NCBI GenBank assembly: GCA_964035545.1
Contig: OZ037773.1
Span: forward strand, 10,833,251 to 10,879,868
Source: Bugula neritina
Lineage: Eukaryota; Bryozoa; Gymnolaemata; Cheilostomatida; Bugulidae
Length of the DNA stretch: 46,618 nt
Reading direction: 5' to 3'
The notes below the pieces were generated by a model. That model was given only the letters and a program-made list of their open reading frames with translations, was not told the origin of the DNA and made no database searches. Every line of letters starts with the position of its first letter. Positions within the stretch are counted from its first letter, which is position 1. The translations under genes were made by a program, and so were the position numbers. Positions 9,318 through 21,870 of the stretch are shown one piece after another.

Positions 9318-12255
9318 TTTGTGTCTAAATGAATTCTTTATTGTAACAATATTTACTCTTTCCCTGTGTTATGTGCTATTAGATTTTGGCATTCATAAAG
9401 CTACTACCAGTGCATGGCAATGAGGTGAAATCAGTTGACCAATATCTGCTCCTTAGTAGTTTTATTCTAGCTCCTAGAGGATAGCTACTCTCATAAATGA
9501 CGTTAGATTTAGCTTCTTCTATACCCTTCCCTTGGACAAAGTTTAATTTAAGATAAGCATAACAAGCGTTACTACTCAAATAGTGAAGCATGTGCTTTTG
9601 ATAAAAGTGGCAATATAATTGTATAAAGTGTAGAATATATAACTTTGTAAAGTTGTGCACATAGAACTGTATAGAGTGGTGATTAAAATGCAACTGTGTG
9701 AGTGTGGCACATAAAATATTTATACTATATGTCCTGTTAGCTATGAACTCCACTGTTGATTGATTTTGCAGTGTAACACTTGGCTGTTTTTCTGCTTTTA
9801 GTTTTAAAAAATTATGGCTGTTTATTTCATTCAAGAATTTCCAAATGTGTTTCTAATAAAAGTTAAAACAGCCCATTGTAAAGGCTCCTACAAACCTTAC
9901 CCAGCTTTAGCTATGTATGTAACCTTCCTGGCTCAAACCCAGTGTTAGTTTGTTTCACTTACAGGCTACTGATGGCTGCTTCATAATATTCGTTCTGGAT
10001 GGTTTGGTATTAGTTGGAGTTGTTTGATCTCCACTTGACCTGAGCTGTTTTCAGACTGAGGTGAACTACATACTACTCTATTTGAAGTGTGAGGTAGCCG
10101 GTTATTACACCTTTTGCATGTCTAATTTTTCAGTAGTGCGTGTTGGAATTTTTGTATCTGTATCACCTGTGATGAAAAGTAGACTTAATTTCTGTCAACA
10201 TAAAACATATAGCCAGGAGAATATGAGCTCAGTAGAAGTGAAAATATATGCATCTTCTCCTTGTTTGTCTGAATGTCAATACAACATTTGACCTAAGATA
10301 TGAGAAATCAGCACATGATTAGAATTTTATTTTAAGATTTTACTTTTTATGGTAATGAAATTATTGCCTTCATTGAACACCATCAATAAGTAATTTATTT
10401 GACTTTGGAATTGTTTAAGCTGTTTCATGTAAATGCTATAACTACGCCTTATTCCAACTAAATGAGCACTCTTCAATCATATTTATTGTTTTGTCAATAT
10501 ATTGCTATAACTGTGTGAAAAGCTCTTATTAAATAATATAAGTTTACATAGTGCTATGCTTGCTTGTGGTAAGAAAACCAAGTCAGGCTTTCATTTTAGA
10601 TATTTTATTATGGTTCTGTCAACAAATCATGTTTTTTATTTAAATAATTATGACATTCTTCTATACATCTATACATAAATAAGAATATGAATTTTCTTTT
10701 GTACTTCTCCATTTTGCTTCTGTTGCTTTCTTTACCACTGTTATATAAATTAAGCATTTTATTTCATTGTTTTTCATGATATGCGACTCTGCTTAAATAT
10801 AGACTGCTTTATTTTTACAGTAGCTGGTGTGATGGTCACATGGTCAGCTACTGGACAACCAACCGTTTGGGTGTAAAGTTGGACAAAGTCATTCTAGATT
10901 ATTCTTCACATGTGCCAGCTGGATGAGCTATACGGAGGTAATTCCTGTTGTTTTTAATATATAGAGATATTTATTGTAGCAGTCTAAAAGAAAGTAGCGA
11001 TGTAAAAGCCTTTACATCATAAGTTGTAAGCGCAGTTGCAAGACGCAAGCTTAAAGATAGATGAAAATACTGGGTTGTTATACCAGTCAAAAAGGTCAGC
11101 TATTGTGTAGTAGCCGTAATGAGTGTCGGAAAATCGTAATATAGCTTGCATAGCTGTAATAATACATGAAAAGCTATAATGCATTAGGGAAAAGCTTTCC
11201 CAACTTATGTAAAGTCCCAACAGTTCCTATTAAGTATAACACGAATCCTTGATTAAACTACTTACAATAGAATTATTTGAAAACTTTTAATTAATCACAA
11301 TTTAACCAGTAAACAGTTTCAAACTTTTCATCGAGTTATATTTTCAATAATTACAATTAAAAGTTGCACTAAAGTTGAACTGATATATTATTTTACTTCT
11401 CTGTGAGTGGATATGACTTGGATGCTTTATGTGCCTCAACTTTACCTGATTATACATACCTGTGGTGGTTGATGTCTACTTTTATATCATAATTATATTA
11501 TTTTACCCCAATCAGCTAAATATTCCAATTTTAAATTACTATAGGGAATAGGTTTTAGCAGTAGCAGATTAATTCAGCTAAAGTCTCACATAACTTAACT
11601 ATATACCTCTGGTATTATGCATTATACAATGTACTTATTTTCTGTAGTCTCTAAAACTAATTTTTGATGCTTCAACTAAATTTGGTTGCTTTAAAGTCAC
11701 TTTTATTGTGAATGTCTGCTTTGATTTCTCTATATAATTGTTGGTGTGCCATGCATGGCTTTAAAGCTGTAAACACTGTTTTACGTTTCACAAAATATAT
11801 ATTGTTGTATCCTATATTATCATGATGTTAGTTATAAAAAAATTTCACTTGTCAAAAAGTGGTAATTTATATAGTTGATAGTCATGAAAAGGGGGAATAT
11901 TAGGAAAAGGTTGGGAATTCGTGTGTTATATGTTTCTACTGCACTTTAAGGGAGAAAATATGTTGTTCGCATCAACCATCCTGCATAACCCATTGGCTGT
12001 TGAAATTTGGGCATACGTGCTTTTACAGGTACACTGTAAGGCATGAAAATTGTTTGGACAGTACATGAGCATGGAAAGCTTTTGTTGAATCATTAAAGCT
12101 TTGATTTTATTAACATAGCTATGTTAGCTACATTAGGCTATGTTAGCTACATTATGTTTTCTATGTTGTGTTATTTGCTTGTTTTGGCTATTCCAGACAA
12201 AAGCTATTTTCTAGACTAATATAAACCCTGCACTTTCGGCTCTCTCTTCATTCAG

Positions 12256-13546
12256 TCTTTGGAAACGCACATCTCTCTTCAAGCAACAGGAACTAACTTG
12301 AGAGTTGGTTGTTTTAGAAATGCTCACCTTTCATCTGAAGGATTTAAAGCACCAAAGGCTTACAGTACATACAGGCTAATATATAAGGTAAGTTTCATTT
12401 TTCATTTATTGGTGCACACAATTTATTTGATGAAGATTAGTTAATAAATTCAGTTTGAGACAAAGTTGTTAGTGGATTAGGTGTTATTTATGTTCAACAA
12501 TTGCTATGGTCATAATAAAAATAGGAAATGTTAGTTGCGAAGTATTGAGTTTACACAACTACCATCTCTAAATAATTGTGTTTTAGGATGGAATTACCCT
12601 TGGGGTGGATACCATGGCTACATAATATACGTGTCAGTTTGAGACGGAGGGAACACACCAGCGAGGACTACAGCTGTCGTCTCTACCCCTTCACCTGTGC
12701 TACAAGTGGTGAGACAGTACTGCTCCTATAAATACTACTAGGTGTGGTGAGACAATGATCCACCTACTTATGATTTTTTTTCTTGAACTAGAACAGGCCA
12801 TTCCACCACTAGTAGTTATTGCGAATTCAATTGCAAAGCTAGAACGACTTGGCTATATAGCAGGCTACAATAGTTAGCTATTAAGCCTTTATTTTAAGCT
12901 ATTTATAGCAAGCAGATGACAAATACAATTAGTAATCAGTATTCTATTATAAGGCATAAACCCATAAGGTAGCTATTTTGTATTGCATTATATTCAAATT
13001 TTGTTCTTTTGATAGTTTATAGTGCTGTAGCTTCACTGAATAATGATATTTCTTGTATTTATGTTTTGTATTACTGTCAGTTGGTCATGTGTTATATAGT
13101 TGACATTGTTTAATAGATTTCACAGTTAGAAATAAAAGATAAGTCCAGCCTCCCAGGCCCAGTAGTTTATTCAGTGGCAAATGAGCATTAGACTCTACTT
13201 AAGGTCATAAGTCTTGACAATGAAAATTTTATACTACTGTTGCAGTGAGCCCACTAACTCTCGAGACTGTCATGGTTGCCTTTCTGTATTATATATCCTG
13301 AGGTTTTACCGGATGATAAATTTAACTGACAGTTGGTAATACTATTAATTCAAAGACATGGCAACTAACTCTAGGAAGTGAATTAACTTTAGTAATGCTG
13401 GTTTGGATTATACTTGTCATAATTCAATATATTCTGTTTGTAGAATCTCTATAGAAGCATCTATTCTTCACCTGCTGCTCAGCACAAAGTTACGGCCAAC
13501 CCAGCAGATGCTTTTCATTTTAGCCAATATATCCAGCCTTGGACTC
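12256..13546 (+). pseudogene. PSMB7: Proteasome subunit beta type-7 (beta-2) pseudogene, introns retained
   Basis: Three exon remnants at 12256-12387, 12587-about 12715 and 13444-13546. The first reads CFRNAHLSSEGFKAPKA...LIYK and ends at a good GTAAGT donor. The second opens DGITLGVDTMAT, then TAA at 12623-12625. The third reads ISIEASILHLLLSTKLRP...QQMLF, then TAG at 13547-13549. These line up with the N-terminal/propeptide region, the DGxxLGxDTRATEG strand and the LELHxLSTxxxP...QMLF region of beta-7. Beta-7 supplies the trypsin-like site of the 20S core. Compared with the minus-strand copy, 12 bp are missing across the STGTTICG motif, which removes the catalytic threonine of the mature N-terminus. 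Retained introns indicate a duplicated, not retrocopied, pseudogene. The downstream exons are lost. Confidence 0.8.
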
Positions 13547-13549
13547 TAG

Positions 13550-13880
13550 CTATAAAGTGGCTTGTGCCATGATACCGACATTAGTTCACAGGCGCCTTTT
13601 GCAGCAGGATATATTTTAACATGGTTTTTTGAAATGATGGACCAACCGCTGCACCATACTATAACTATATGCATTTTATTAAATGTTTTTAGGCTTGCAG
13701 ATATTGTTATTATTATATATAATAATTTTGCCTTGTTTCATAATCATTATTACAACATTTTCTATGGTGTTTTTGAAAGTAATTTATTTGATTTGTTTTC
13801 AAAAGCGACAATAAATGTAAGGTGTTATGCCAAGTGGGATTGTTGGTCTTCTTGTCTGCAAAGAAAAATTGACAGGATAT
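13550..13880. other. Unassigned stretch between pseudogene and satellite
   Basis: I see no gene in it. AT-rich, with TTATTATTATATATAAT and similar runs just before the 7-bp array starts. Confidence 0.5.
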
Positions 13881-15595
13881 CACTTATCACTTATCACTTA
13901 TCACTTATCACTTATCACTTATCACTTATCACTTATCACTTATCACTTATCACTTATCACTTATCACTTATCACTTATCACTTATCACTTATCACTTAGC
14001 ACTTATCACTTATCACTTATCACTTATCACTTATCACTTATCACTTATCACTTATCACTTATCACTTATCACTTATCACTTATCACTTATCACTTATCAC
14101 TTATCACTTATCACTTATCACTTATCACTTATCACTTATCACTTATCACTTATCACTTATCACTTAGCACTTAGCACTTAGCACTTAGCACTTAGCACTT
14201 AGCACTTAGCACTTAGCACTTAGCACTTAGCACTTAGCACTTAGCACTTATCACTTATCACTTAGCACTTATCACTTATCACTTATCACTTAGCACTTAG
14301 CACTTAGCACTTAGCACTTAGCACTTAGCACTTAGCACTTAGCACTTATCACTTAGCACTTAGCACTTAGCACTTATCACTTATCACTTATCACTTATCA
14401 CTTATCACTTATCACTTAGCACTTAGCACTTAGCACTTAGCACTTAGCACTTAGCACTTAGCACTTAGCACTTAGCACTTAGCACTTAGCACTTAGCACT
14501 TAGCACTTAGCACTTAGCACTTAGCACTTAGCACTTAGCACTTAGCACTTAGCACTTAGCACTTAGCACTTAGCACTTAGCACTTAGCACTTAGCACTTA
14601 GCACTTAGCACTTAGCACTTAGCACTTAGCACTTAGCACTTAGCACTTAGCACTTAGCACTTAGCACTTAGCACTTAGCACTTAGCACTTAGCACTTAGC
14701 ACTTAGCACTTAGCACTTAGCACTTAGCACTTAGCACTTAGCACTTAGCACTTAGCACTTAGCACTTAGCACTTAGCACTTAGCACTTAGCACTTAGCAC
14801 TTAGCACTTAGCACTTAGCACTTAGCACTTAGCACTTAGCACTTAGCACTTAGCACTTAGCACTTAGCACTTAGCACTTAGCACTTAGCACTTAGCACTT
14901 AGCACTTAGCACTTAGCACTTAGCACTTAGCACTTAGCACTTAGCACTTAGCACTTAGCACTTAGCACTTAGCACTTAGCACTTAGCACTTAGCACTTAG
15001 CACTTAGCACTTAGCACTTAGCACTTAGCACTTAGCACTTAGCACTTAGCACTTAGCACTTAGCACTTAGCACTTAGCACTTAGCACTTAGCACTTAGCA
15101 CTTAGCACTTAGCACTTAGCACTTAGCACTTAGCACTTAGCACTTAGCACTTAGCACTTAGCACTTAGCACTTAGCACTTAGCACTTAGCACTTAGCACT
15201 TAGCACTTAGCACTTAGCACTTAGCACTTAGCACTTAGCACTTAGCACTTAGCACTTAGCACTTAGCACTTAGCACTTAGCACTTAGCACTTAGCACTTA
15301 GCACTTAGCACTTAGCACTTAGCACTTAGCACTTAGCACTTAGCACTTAGCACTTAGCACTTAGCACTTAGCACTTAGCACTTAGCACTTAGCACTTAGC
15401 ACTTAGCACTTAGCACTTAGCACTTAGCACTTAGCACTTAGCACTTAGCACTTAGCACTTAGCACTTAGCACTTAGCACTTAGCACTTAGCACTTAGCAC
15501 TTAGCACTTAGCACTTAGCACTTAGCACTTAGCACTTAGCACTTAGCACTTAGCACTTAGCACTTAGCACTTAGCACTTAGCACTTAGCACTTAT
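13881..15595 (+). repeat. 7-bp satellite (CACTTAT / CACTTAG), ~245 units
   Basis: The length is exactly 245 x 7 bp with no indel visible. Units differ at one position only: the left part is almost all CACTTAT, about 14160-14416 is a mixed zone in blocks, and from about 14417 to 15588 every unit is CACTTAG, with one terminal CACTTAT. The 7-residue repeat peptide in the open frames here is an artefact. Confidence 0.97.
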
Positions 15596-15689
15596 ATGAA
15601 AAGAGAAAAAAAACTGCTGTCATGCATGCAAAGTGAACTGAGAAGTGCAGTATGAAAGGGGAACAGTGTGGAAAAGGTTGGTAGTCACT

Positions 15690-16612
15690 GCACTAACCTT
15701 TCCTGTCGAGATTTGTTTTGTCTTAAGGTCTGATGTAATCTTTTGTGTTGTTAACGCAGAGGTCAATGCAGGTACCTGGGCCGATGTCATTGAATATTCC
15801 AACACCAGCTTAACCTGGCTCAAACTACAAAAGTTTCAAGACTTTAAAGAAAGCATACCGGAGTACAACAAATTTGATCCGGAAAGAGAAAAGTGAACTG
15901 CTATAAGAGGACAGCAAAACAGGACAACAAGAATTATAACAAAGAGAAGAGAACAGGACAACAAAGTTACTAGAATGATTTCTACATGCTACATAACACA
16001 TTTCGAGTACCTACATGTTCGGTTTCTATCCATTCTAAAGAGAGCCATAGCAATTAGGGAGCAGGAACCCACGGTGCTGCAACGTACGACGTCAGAGGAT
16101 CCATGAGGGCATATGGTGGAGAGTTTGGGGCCTATAGGGTCCACTCCAAGAAGTAGAGACTAAAGACAGCATGCCAGCTTATCAGCAGTAGATGTTTGGT
16201 GCCATAATATGTATCATGGAGCGATTCTTGCTAGCTATCACAGTATCTTCTGTAGCCCTGGTATCCATGCCCAGGATAACTCTATCCTAGAACACAGTCA
16301 ATAGATGCAAGTCATGTAAACTCAATACTTCAGCAACCAACATTTCCTATTTTTATTATGACCATAACAATTGTTGAACAATAATAACAATAACCCCTAA
16401 TCCACAAACAACTTTGTCTTAAACTGAATTTATTAACTATTTTTCAACAAATGAAAAATGAAACTTACCTTATATATTATCCCACATATAGTTGTGCCAG
16501 TACTGTAACCTTTTGGTGCTGTAAAACCCTCAGATGAAAGGTGAGCATTTCTAAAATAACCAACTCTCAAGTTAATTCCTGTTGCTTGAAGAGAGATGTG
16601 CGTTTCCAAAGA
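15690..16612 (-). pseudogene. PSMB7: Proteasome subunit beta type-7 (beta-2) pseudogene, minus strand, internal deletion
   Basis: Exon 16469-16612 (144 bp) is flanked by AG and GTAAGT and reads YFRNAHLSSEGFTAPKG followed by an intact STGTTICGIIYK, including the catalytic threonine. The next piece, 16286 down to 16185, reads [19 protein letters not shown]...PNIYC, then two TGA/TAA stops. From 16150 to 16025 it reads LGVDPIGPKLSTICPHGSS...SLIAMALF, and from 15800 to 15726 GIFNDIGPGTCIDLCV...DYIRP, then TAA. The order matches beta-7, but the segment between the PNIYC and LGVD regions (about 50 residues, the part still present at 13444-13546 on +) is missing, and two or more stops break the frame. 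It is tail-to-tail with the plus-strand copy across the satellite. Confidence 0.85.
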
Positions 16613-19600
16613 CTGAATGAAGAGAGAGCCGAAAGTGCAGGGTTTTTATTAGTCTAGAAAATAGCTTTTGTCTGGAATAGCCAAAACAAGCAAATAACAC
16701 AACATAGAAAAGCATAATGTAGCTAACATAGCCTAATGTAGCTAACATAGCTATGTTAATAAAATCAAAGCTTTAATGATTCAACAAAAGCTTTCCATGC
16801 TCATGTACTGTCCAAACAATTTTCATGCCTTACAGTGTACCTGTAAAAGCACGTATGCCCAAATGTCAACAGCCAATGAACTATGCAGAATAGTTGATGT
16901 GGACAACATATTTTCTCCCTTATAGTGCAGTAGAAATATATATAACACAGGAGTTACCAACCTTTCCCTAATATTCCCCCCTTTCATGAATATTGACTAT
17001 TAATTTCCCCCTTTTGACAAACTGTGAAAATTTTTATAACTGGCATCATGATAATATAGGATACAACAATATACATCATATGAAAAGTAAAGCAGTATTT
17101 ACAGCTCTAAATCCTGCATGGCACACTAACAACTATCAAGACAAACATCCACAATAAAAGTGACTTTAAAAACAACAAAATTTAGTTGAAGCATCAAAAA
17201 CCAGTTTTAGAGACTATAGAGAATAAGAACATTGTATATAATGCATAGTACCAGAGGCATATAGTTTAAATGTGAGACTTTGGCAGAATTAAGCTGCTAC
17301 TGGTAAAACCCATTCGCTAGTAATTTAAAATTGGAAAATTCAGCCCATTGGGGTAAAATAATATAATTAGGGTATAAAAGTAGACATCAACCACCAAGGT
17401 TATGTATAATCAGGTTAAGATAAACCGCATAAAACATCCAGGCCATACCAACTTATAGAGAAGCAAAATAATATATCAGTTCAACTTTAGTGCAACTTTT
17501 ATTTGTAATTATTGAAAATATAACTCGATGAAAAGTTTGAAACTGTTTACTGGTTAAATTGTGATTAATTAAAAGTTTTCAAATAATTCTATTGTAAGTA
17601 GTTTAATCAAGGATTCGTGTTATACTTAATAGGAATTGTTGGGACTTTACATAAGTTGGGAAAGCTTTTCCCTAATGCATTATAGCTTTTCATGTATTAT
17701 TACAGCTATGCAAGCTATATTACGATTTTCCGACACTCATTACGGCTACTACACAATAGCTGACCTTTTTGACTGGTATAACAACCCAGTATTTTCATCT
17801 ATCTTTAAGCTTGCGTCTTGCAACTGCGCTTACAACTTATGATGTAAAGGCTTTTACATCGCTACTTTCTTTTAGACTGCTACAATAAATATCTCTATAT
17901 ATTAAAAACAACAGGAATTACCTCCATATAGCTCATCCAGCTGACACATGCCAAGAATAATCTAGAATGACTTTGTCCAACTTTATACCCAATTGGTTGG
18001 TTGTCTAGTAGCTGACCATGTGACCATCACAGCAGTTACTGTAAAAATAAAGCAGTCTATAATTATGTGGTGTTGCATATCACGAAAAACAATGAAATAA
18101 AATACTAAATATATAACATATTTTATAAAAACATTATTGAAGAAAGCAACAAAAGTAAAAATGGAGAACAACAGGGGGGAATTCACATTTTTTATTGATG
18201 TATAGGTGTACAGAAGAGTGTCACACTTGATTGATTTAAAAAAATGATTTGCTGCAAGAGCCATAACCAAAAATCAAAAATGAAAACCTGACTTCGTTTT
18301 CTTACCACAAGCAAGCACAGCACTATGTAAACTTATATTTTTTAATAAGAGGTTTTCACACATTCAGCAATAAATTGACAGAACAACAAATATGATGGAA
18401 GAGTGCTCATTTAGATGGAATGAGGTTTAGTAGCATTTACAAGCTCCGAAATCAAATGAATTACTGATTGATGGTGTTCAATGAAGGCAATGATTTTATT
18501 AACATGAAAGTAAAATCCTAAAATAAAATCCCAATCATGTGCTGATTTCTCATCTCTTCAGTCAAGTTTTGTATGGAGCTAGGGTAAGGTTGGCAAGAGC
18601 TATTACAATAGGCTGTTTTAACTTTCATTAGAAACCCGTATGGCAATTCTTGAATGAAATAAACAGCTAAAACTTTTAAAGCTAAATATAACGGCAGAAA
18701 AACAGCCAAGTGTTACGGTAGAATTAATCAACAGTGGACTTCATAGCTAACAGGACATATAGTATCAGTATTTTATGTGCCGAACAGTACAGTTTCATTT
18801 TAATCATCACTCTATACAGTTCTATGTGCACAACTTCCCAAAGTTATATATTCTACACCTTATACAATTATATTGCAACTTCTATCAAAAGCACATGCTT
18901 CAGTGTTTGAGTAGTAACGCTTGTTATGCTTATCCTAAATCATACTTTGTCGAAGGGAAGGTAGAAAAAGCTGAATCTAACATCATTTAGGAGAGTAGCT
19001 ATCCCCTGGTAGTAGCTTTATGAATGCTAAAACCTACTAGCACATAACACAGGGAAAGAATGAATATTGTCACAATAGACAATTCATTCAGACACAAACC
19101 TGAACCGATGAAAAATTTCGTTGAATCAAAAACAGAGAGAAAACAACTTCTACATGGCTTCTCATGGATTTAAAACCAGTCTTGATAGCAAGGGAATTTT
19201 TATCTGCATGTGGTCAAACACAACTACAAAACAGACAATAAATATTCTAAACTACCTTAATATATAAAACATTTTATTTTAATTTGCTAATACAGTAAAT
19301 GTTTGCAGAGCTGAGATACTAGTCTACTGACTACAAGTGATTAACTTGAACAAATTCACAAGACTTGGAGTTAACAAGACTAAAATAATAAATAAAACAT
19401 AACATTTTTACGACCACTTCAAACAGAAATAGATATACATGAATTATGGACATCAGTTATCAAGGAGAATACAAGAAGCACAAGATAATTCTTCCAATAC
19501 ATCGTGTAAAACTGGTAAAATTGAAAACAGAGAAAATTATCGTAAATAATAAATACCTTATTATAACCAAGAGGGGGCTCACAGAACTGACCACAGTTGA

Positions 19601-21560
19601 CTAGATCCTATCTTCCTGGTGAAGACCATATGTTCTCTAATGTGTGAATATCTGAGCTGCTTGGAGACATTCTAAAAAACAAAACACATCTGACAAATTG
19701 AAGTTGTTGAATAAATGATGACAAGACATGTATGAGACAAATTATAGACTGTAGAATCTAGAGTATGGGAAATTTGTATCATGATAAAATCAACATAGTC
19801 TACAGAACCAGGAAAGACACTTCTTTGAATCCGAAACTGTTTCAGTTGAAACAACATGAACTGAATATTCCACTTTTCAATTTCGAGGAATGATTATGAC
19901 TATAATATGAGTATGTAACTGAAATAAAGTCAAACAAATTGAATTATTGGGTAGGAGTTAGAATTTATTGCACAGTTATGGCTATTTTGAAAAGAAAATT
20001 TGATATCAATTATGAGCCATACAGTACAGAGTAGCAAATCAATGAATTAAAATCATAAGCTTGTACATGTGGTGAGCAAAGCAACAGCCGCACTATTACA
20101 GAAAGGTCATTGTAAAATGTTAGTGTAAATATTTGTGCGAAGTTTAATACTCCTGCAGAGGGCTTGATATAGAATCACAAAAATTATGTCTAATGAAATC
20201 ATATATCACAACAAAATACCGTAATTATTAAAACAGCATTATATTAATAGATAAATTAACTATCCCTTCAGTGTGAATCACAATTAATTAAGGCAAGCAG
20301 ATAAAATCAAGCTGAAGACAGGTCTATTGTAAAATGAAAAATTTATAGTACGAAAATGGAAAAAAAACTGTAAACACTGAAATAAAAATAAAATATGATA
20401 CCAGCAAAAATGGCTTGGCATATTATATAATTAGTGGTACAGCAGCACCAATATTATGCTTAGACAAGAAATTATCTCAAAGGACAAATTTTCAATAAAC
20501 TAAAGAAATGAGAAAGACTCACTGCATCAACTATTAGCTAGAAAACCTATATCAAACTAAAAGCAGTAACAGATAGGGTGCTAAAATGTATACCTCACTA
20601 ATTACAGTATTACCAACATTATTATTCTTAGTATTGATTTTGTGGTTTAGTTCAGCAAACGAGAGGAGAACAGGGTAGAATTGTTACCTTGAAATCAAGC
20701 CCATTTAAAGCCAAGCTAAATTGAGATTCATTATATAAGCCTTGCAGCTGCATTTACTCAATTGAGGGCTTTAAATATTTGTTTTTGTTTTTGGAAATTT
20801 TTTAAAAGTTCTTAAACTTGTTTATTGAGCTAAAACTTATAAAACACCATAAATTAAGCTCATGAATTACAACCATGTTCAGTGCCAGTGAGATGCACAG
20901 AATAAAAAGTGTCCATCTTTGAAACTGTAATTAAATGAAATTAAATAACAGCTACAACTTTTAAAACAAAATAAAACGACGGAAAAGCAGCTATGTGTTA
21001 CGGCAGTGTTAATCAACAGTGGATTTCATAGCTAATAGGAGCAGATATAGGTCAACTGAGTTGACTTGCTTACTCCCAACTTGTTGAATTGTGATTAAAT
21101 GCAAATTTGTGAACAATTCTATAGACAAATAGCTTCATCAAGGAGACAAATTATACTTAATAAGTATTACCTCCATATAGCTCTTACAGCTGACACATGC
21201 CAAGAATAATTTAGAATGACTTTGTCCAACTTTATACCCAATTGGTTGGTTGTCTAGTAGATGACCATGTGACCATCACATCAGTTACTGTAAGAATAAA
21301 GCAGTCTATAATTATGTGGTGTTGCATATCATGAAAAACAATGAAATAAACATAAAATTCTAAATGCAGTTCATTCATTACAACAGCAGTAGAAAAAGCA
21401 AAAAAATGGAAAATGGACAAATACAAAACAATCATTTTTAATCTTGAAGATTAATCATTACTCAAATAAGTAGAAGAGTGTCATCATGCTTAATTAAGTT
21501 GAAATATGATTTGTTGAAAGAGCCATAACCTGATAAATAATAAAGCTAAACATAGTTACC
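16260..21560 (-). repeat. Repeat unit R1 (minus orientation; inverted mate of 8430-12640)
   Basis: Read on the minus strand it holds block A (19557-19671), block B (about 19090-19220), block C (about 17937-18045), the patch shared with the plus arm (17465-17940) and the beta-7 pseudogene exons. A second, separate C block lies at about 21170-21300. Near 20765-20925 it carries a truncated piece of the hAT-like element seen complete at 37995-38812. The E and K blocks found in R2, R3, R5 and R6 are missing. Confidence 0.75.
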
Positions 21561-21870
21561 AAGTGAGAGCAAAATACTTCCCTAGTCTGGAGGCTGCGGA
21601 GTCACAATAAACTGATCAAACTATTCTTACTGACAATTTGCAAGTGTGAGCCTTTGAATATCCTAAAGAAAACAACTACCTCATCATATTCCAAGAAACT
21701 GAGAGAAGACAACTACATAAAGAAACTTGAAGAAAACAGGAGAAGACAACTACATTACGAGAGTTCAGGAAAACAAAAGAAGACAACTTCGTAATGGAAC
21801 TTTGAGAAAACAAGAGAAGACAACTACATGATGAAACTTTAGGAAAAGACAACTACACTAGGAACAAGCA
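21560..21870 (+). repeat. Degenerate ~38-bp tandem repeat (second copy at ~42420-42660)
   Basis: Several imperfect units centred on GAGAAGACAACTACAT and GGAAAACAAAAGAAGAC. The same block with fewer units occurs at about 42420-42660, each next to a C block, so it was duplicated with its unit. Confidence 0.7.

Larger units (their letters stand above)
8430..12640 (+). repeat. Arm of a large inverted repeat (mate of ~16260-19870)
   Basis: In order on +: an A-type block at 8748-8865 (acceptor TTTTTTAG, then a frame containing QLRYSHIRE), a B block at 9184-9317, a C block at about 10840-10937, a near-identical patch (10918-11395), and the proteasome-like exons. The same series occurs in reverse on the minus strand between about 19870 and 16260. 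Divergence is uneven: roughly 9% in block C by eye, a few differences in about 480 bp in the patch next to it. Confidence 0.8.

Noticed and set aside
9379-9834. 151-codon minus-strand frame, with 114-codon relatives at 23453-23797 and 32495-32839 on +
   Set aside because: It is shared by several units, but the differences between the two closest copies almost all change the amino acid (V/N, I/N, I/L, F/C), so no protein-level constraint is seen. No splice or family support.
13562-14174. Heptapeptide-repeat frames in the 7-bp satellite
   Set aside because: They are a pure consequence of a 21-bp codon period in simple repeats; no start context or family.
13881-15595. Satellite as a true telomere
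   Set aside because: The unit TTAGCAC is not a known telomere repeat, and unique sequence with pseudogenes lies on both sides.
15645-15896. Plus-strand 83-codon frame with a convincing-looking tail (EVNAGTWADVIEYSNTSLTW...)
   Set aside because: It lies antisense to the beta-7 pseudogene, whose minus-strand reading GIFNDIGPGTCIDLCV matches a known family. The plus frame is its shadow.
17636-17842. 68-codon frame identical to the minus-strand frame at 11017-11220
   Set aside because: Identity is explained by the gene-conversion-like patch, which continues equally into non-coding flanks. The third copy (31435 on) is disrupted.
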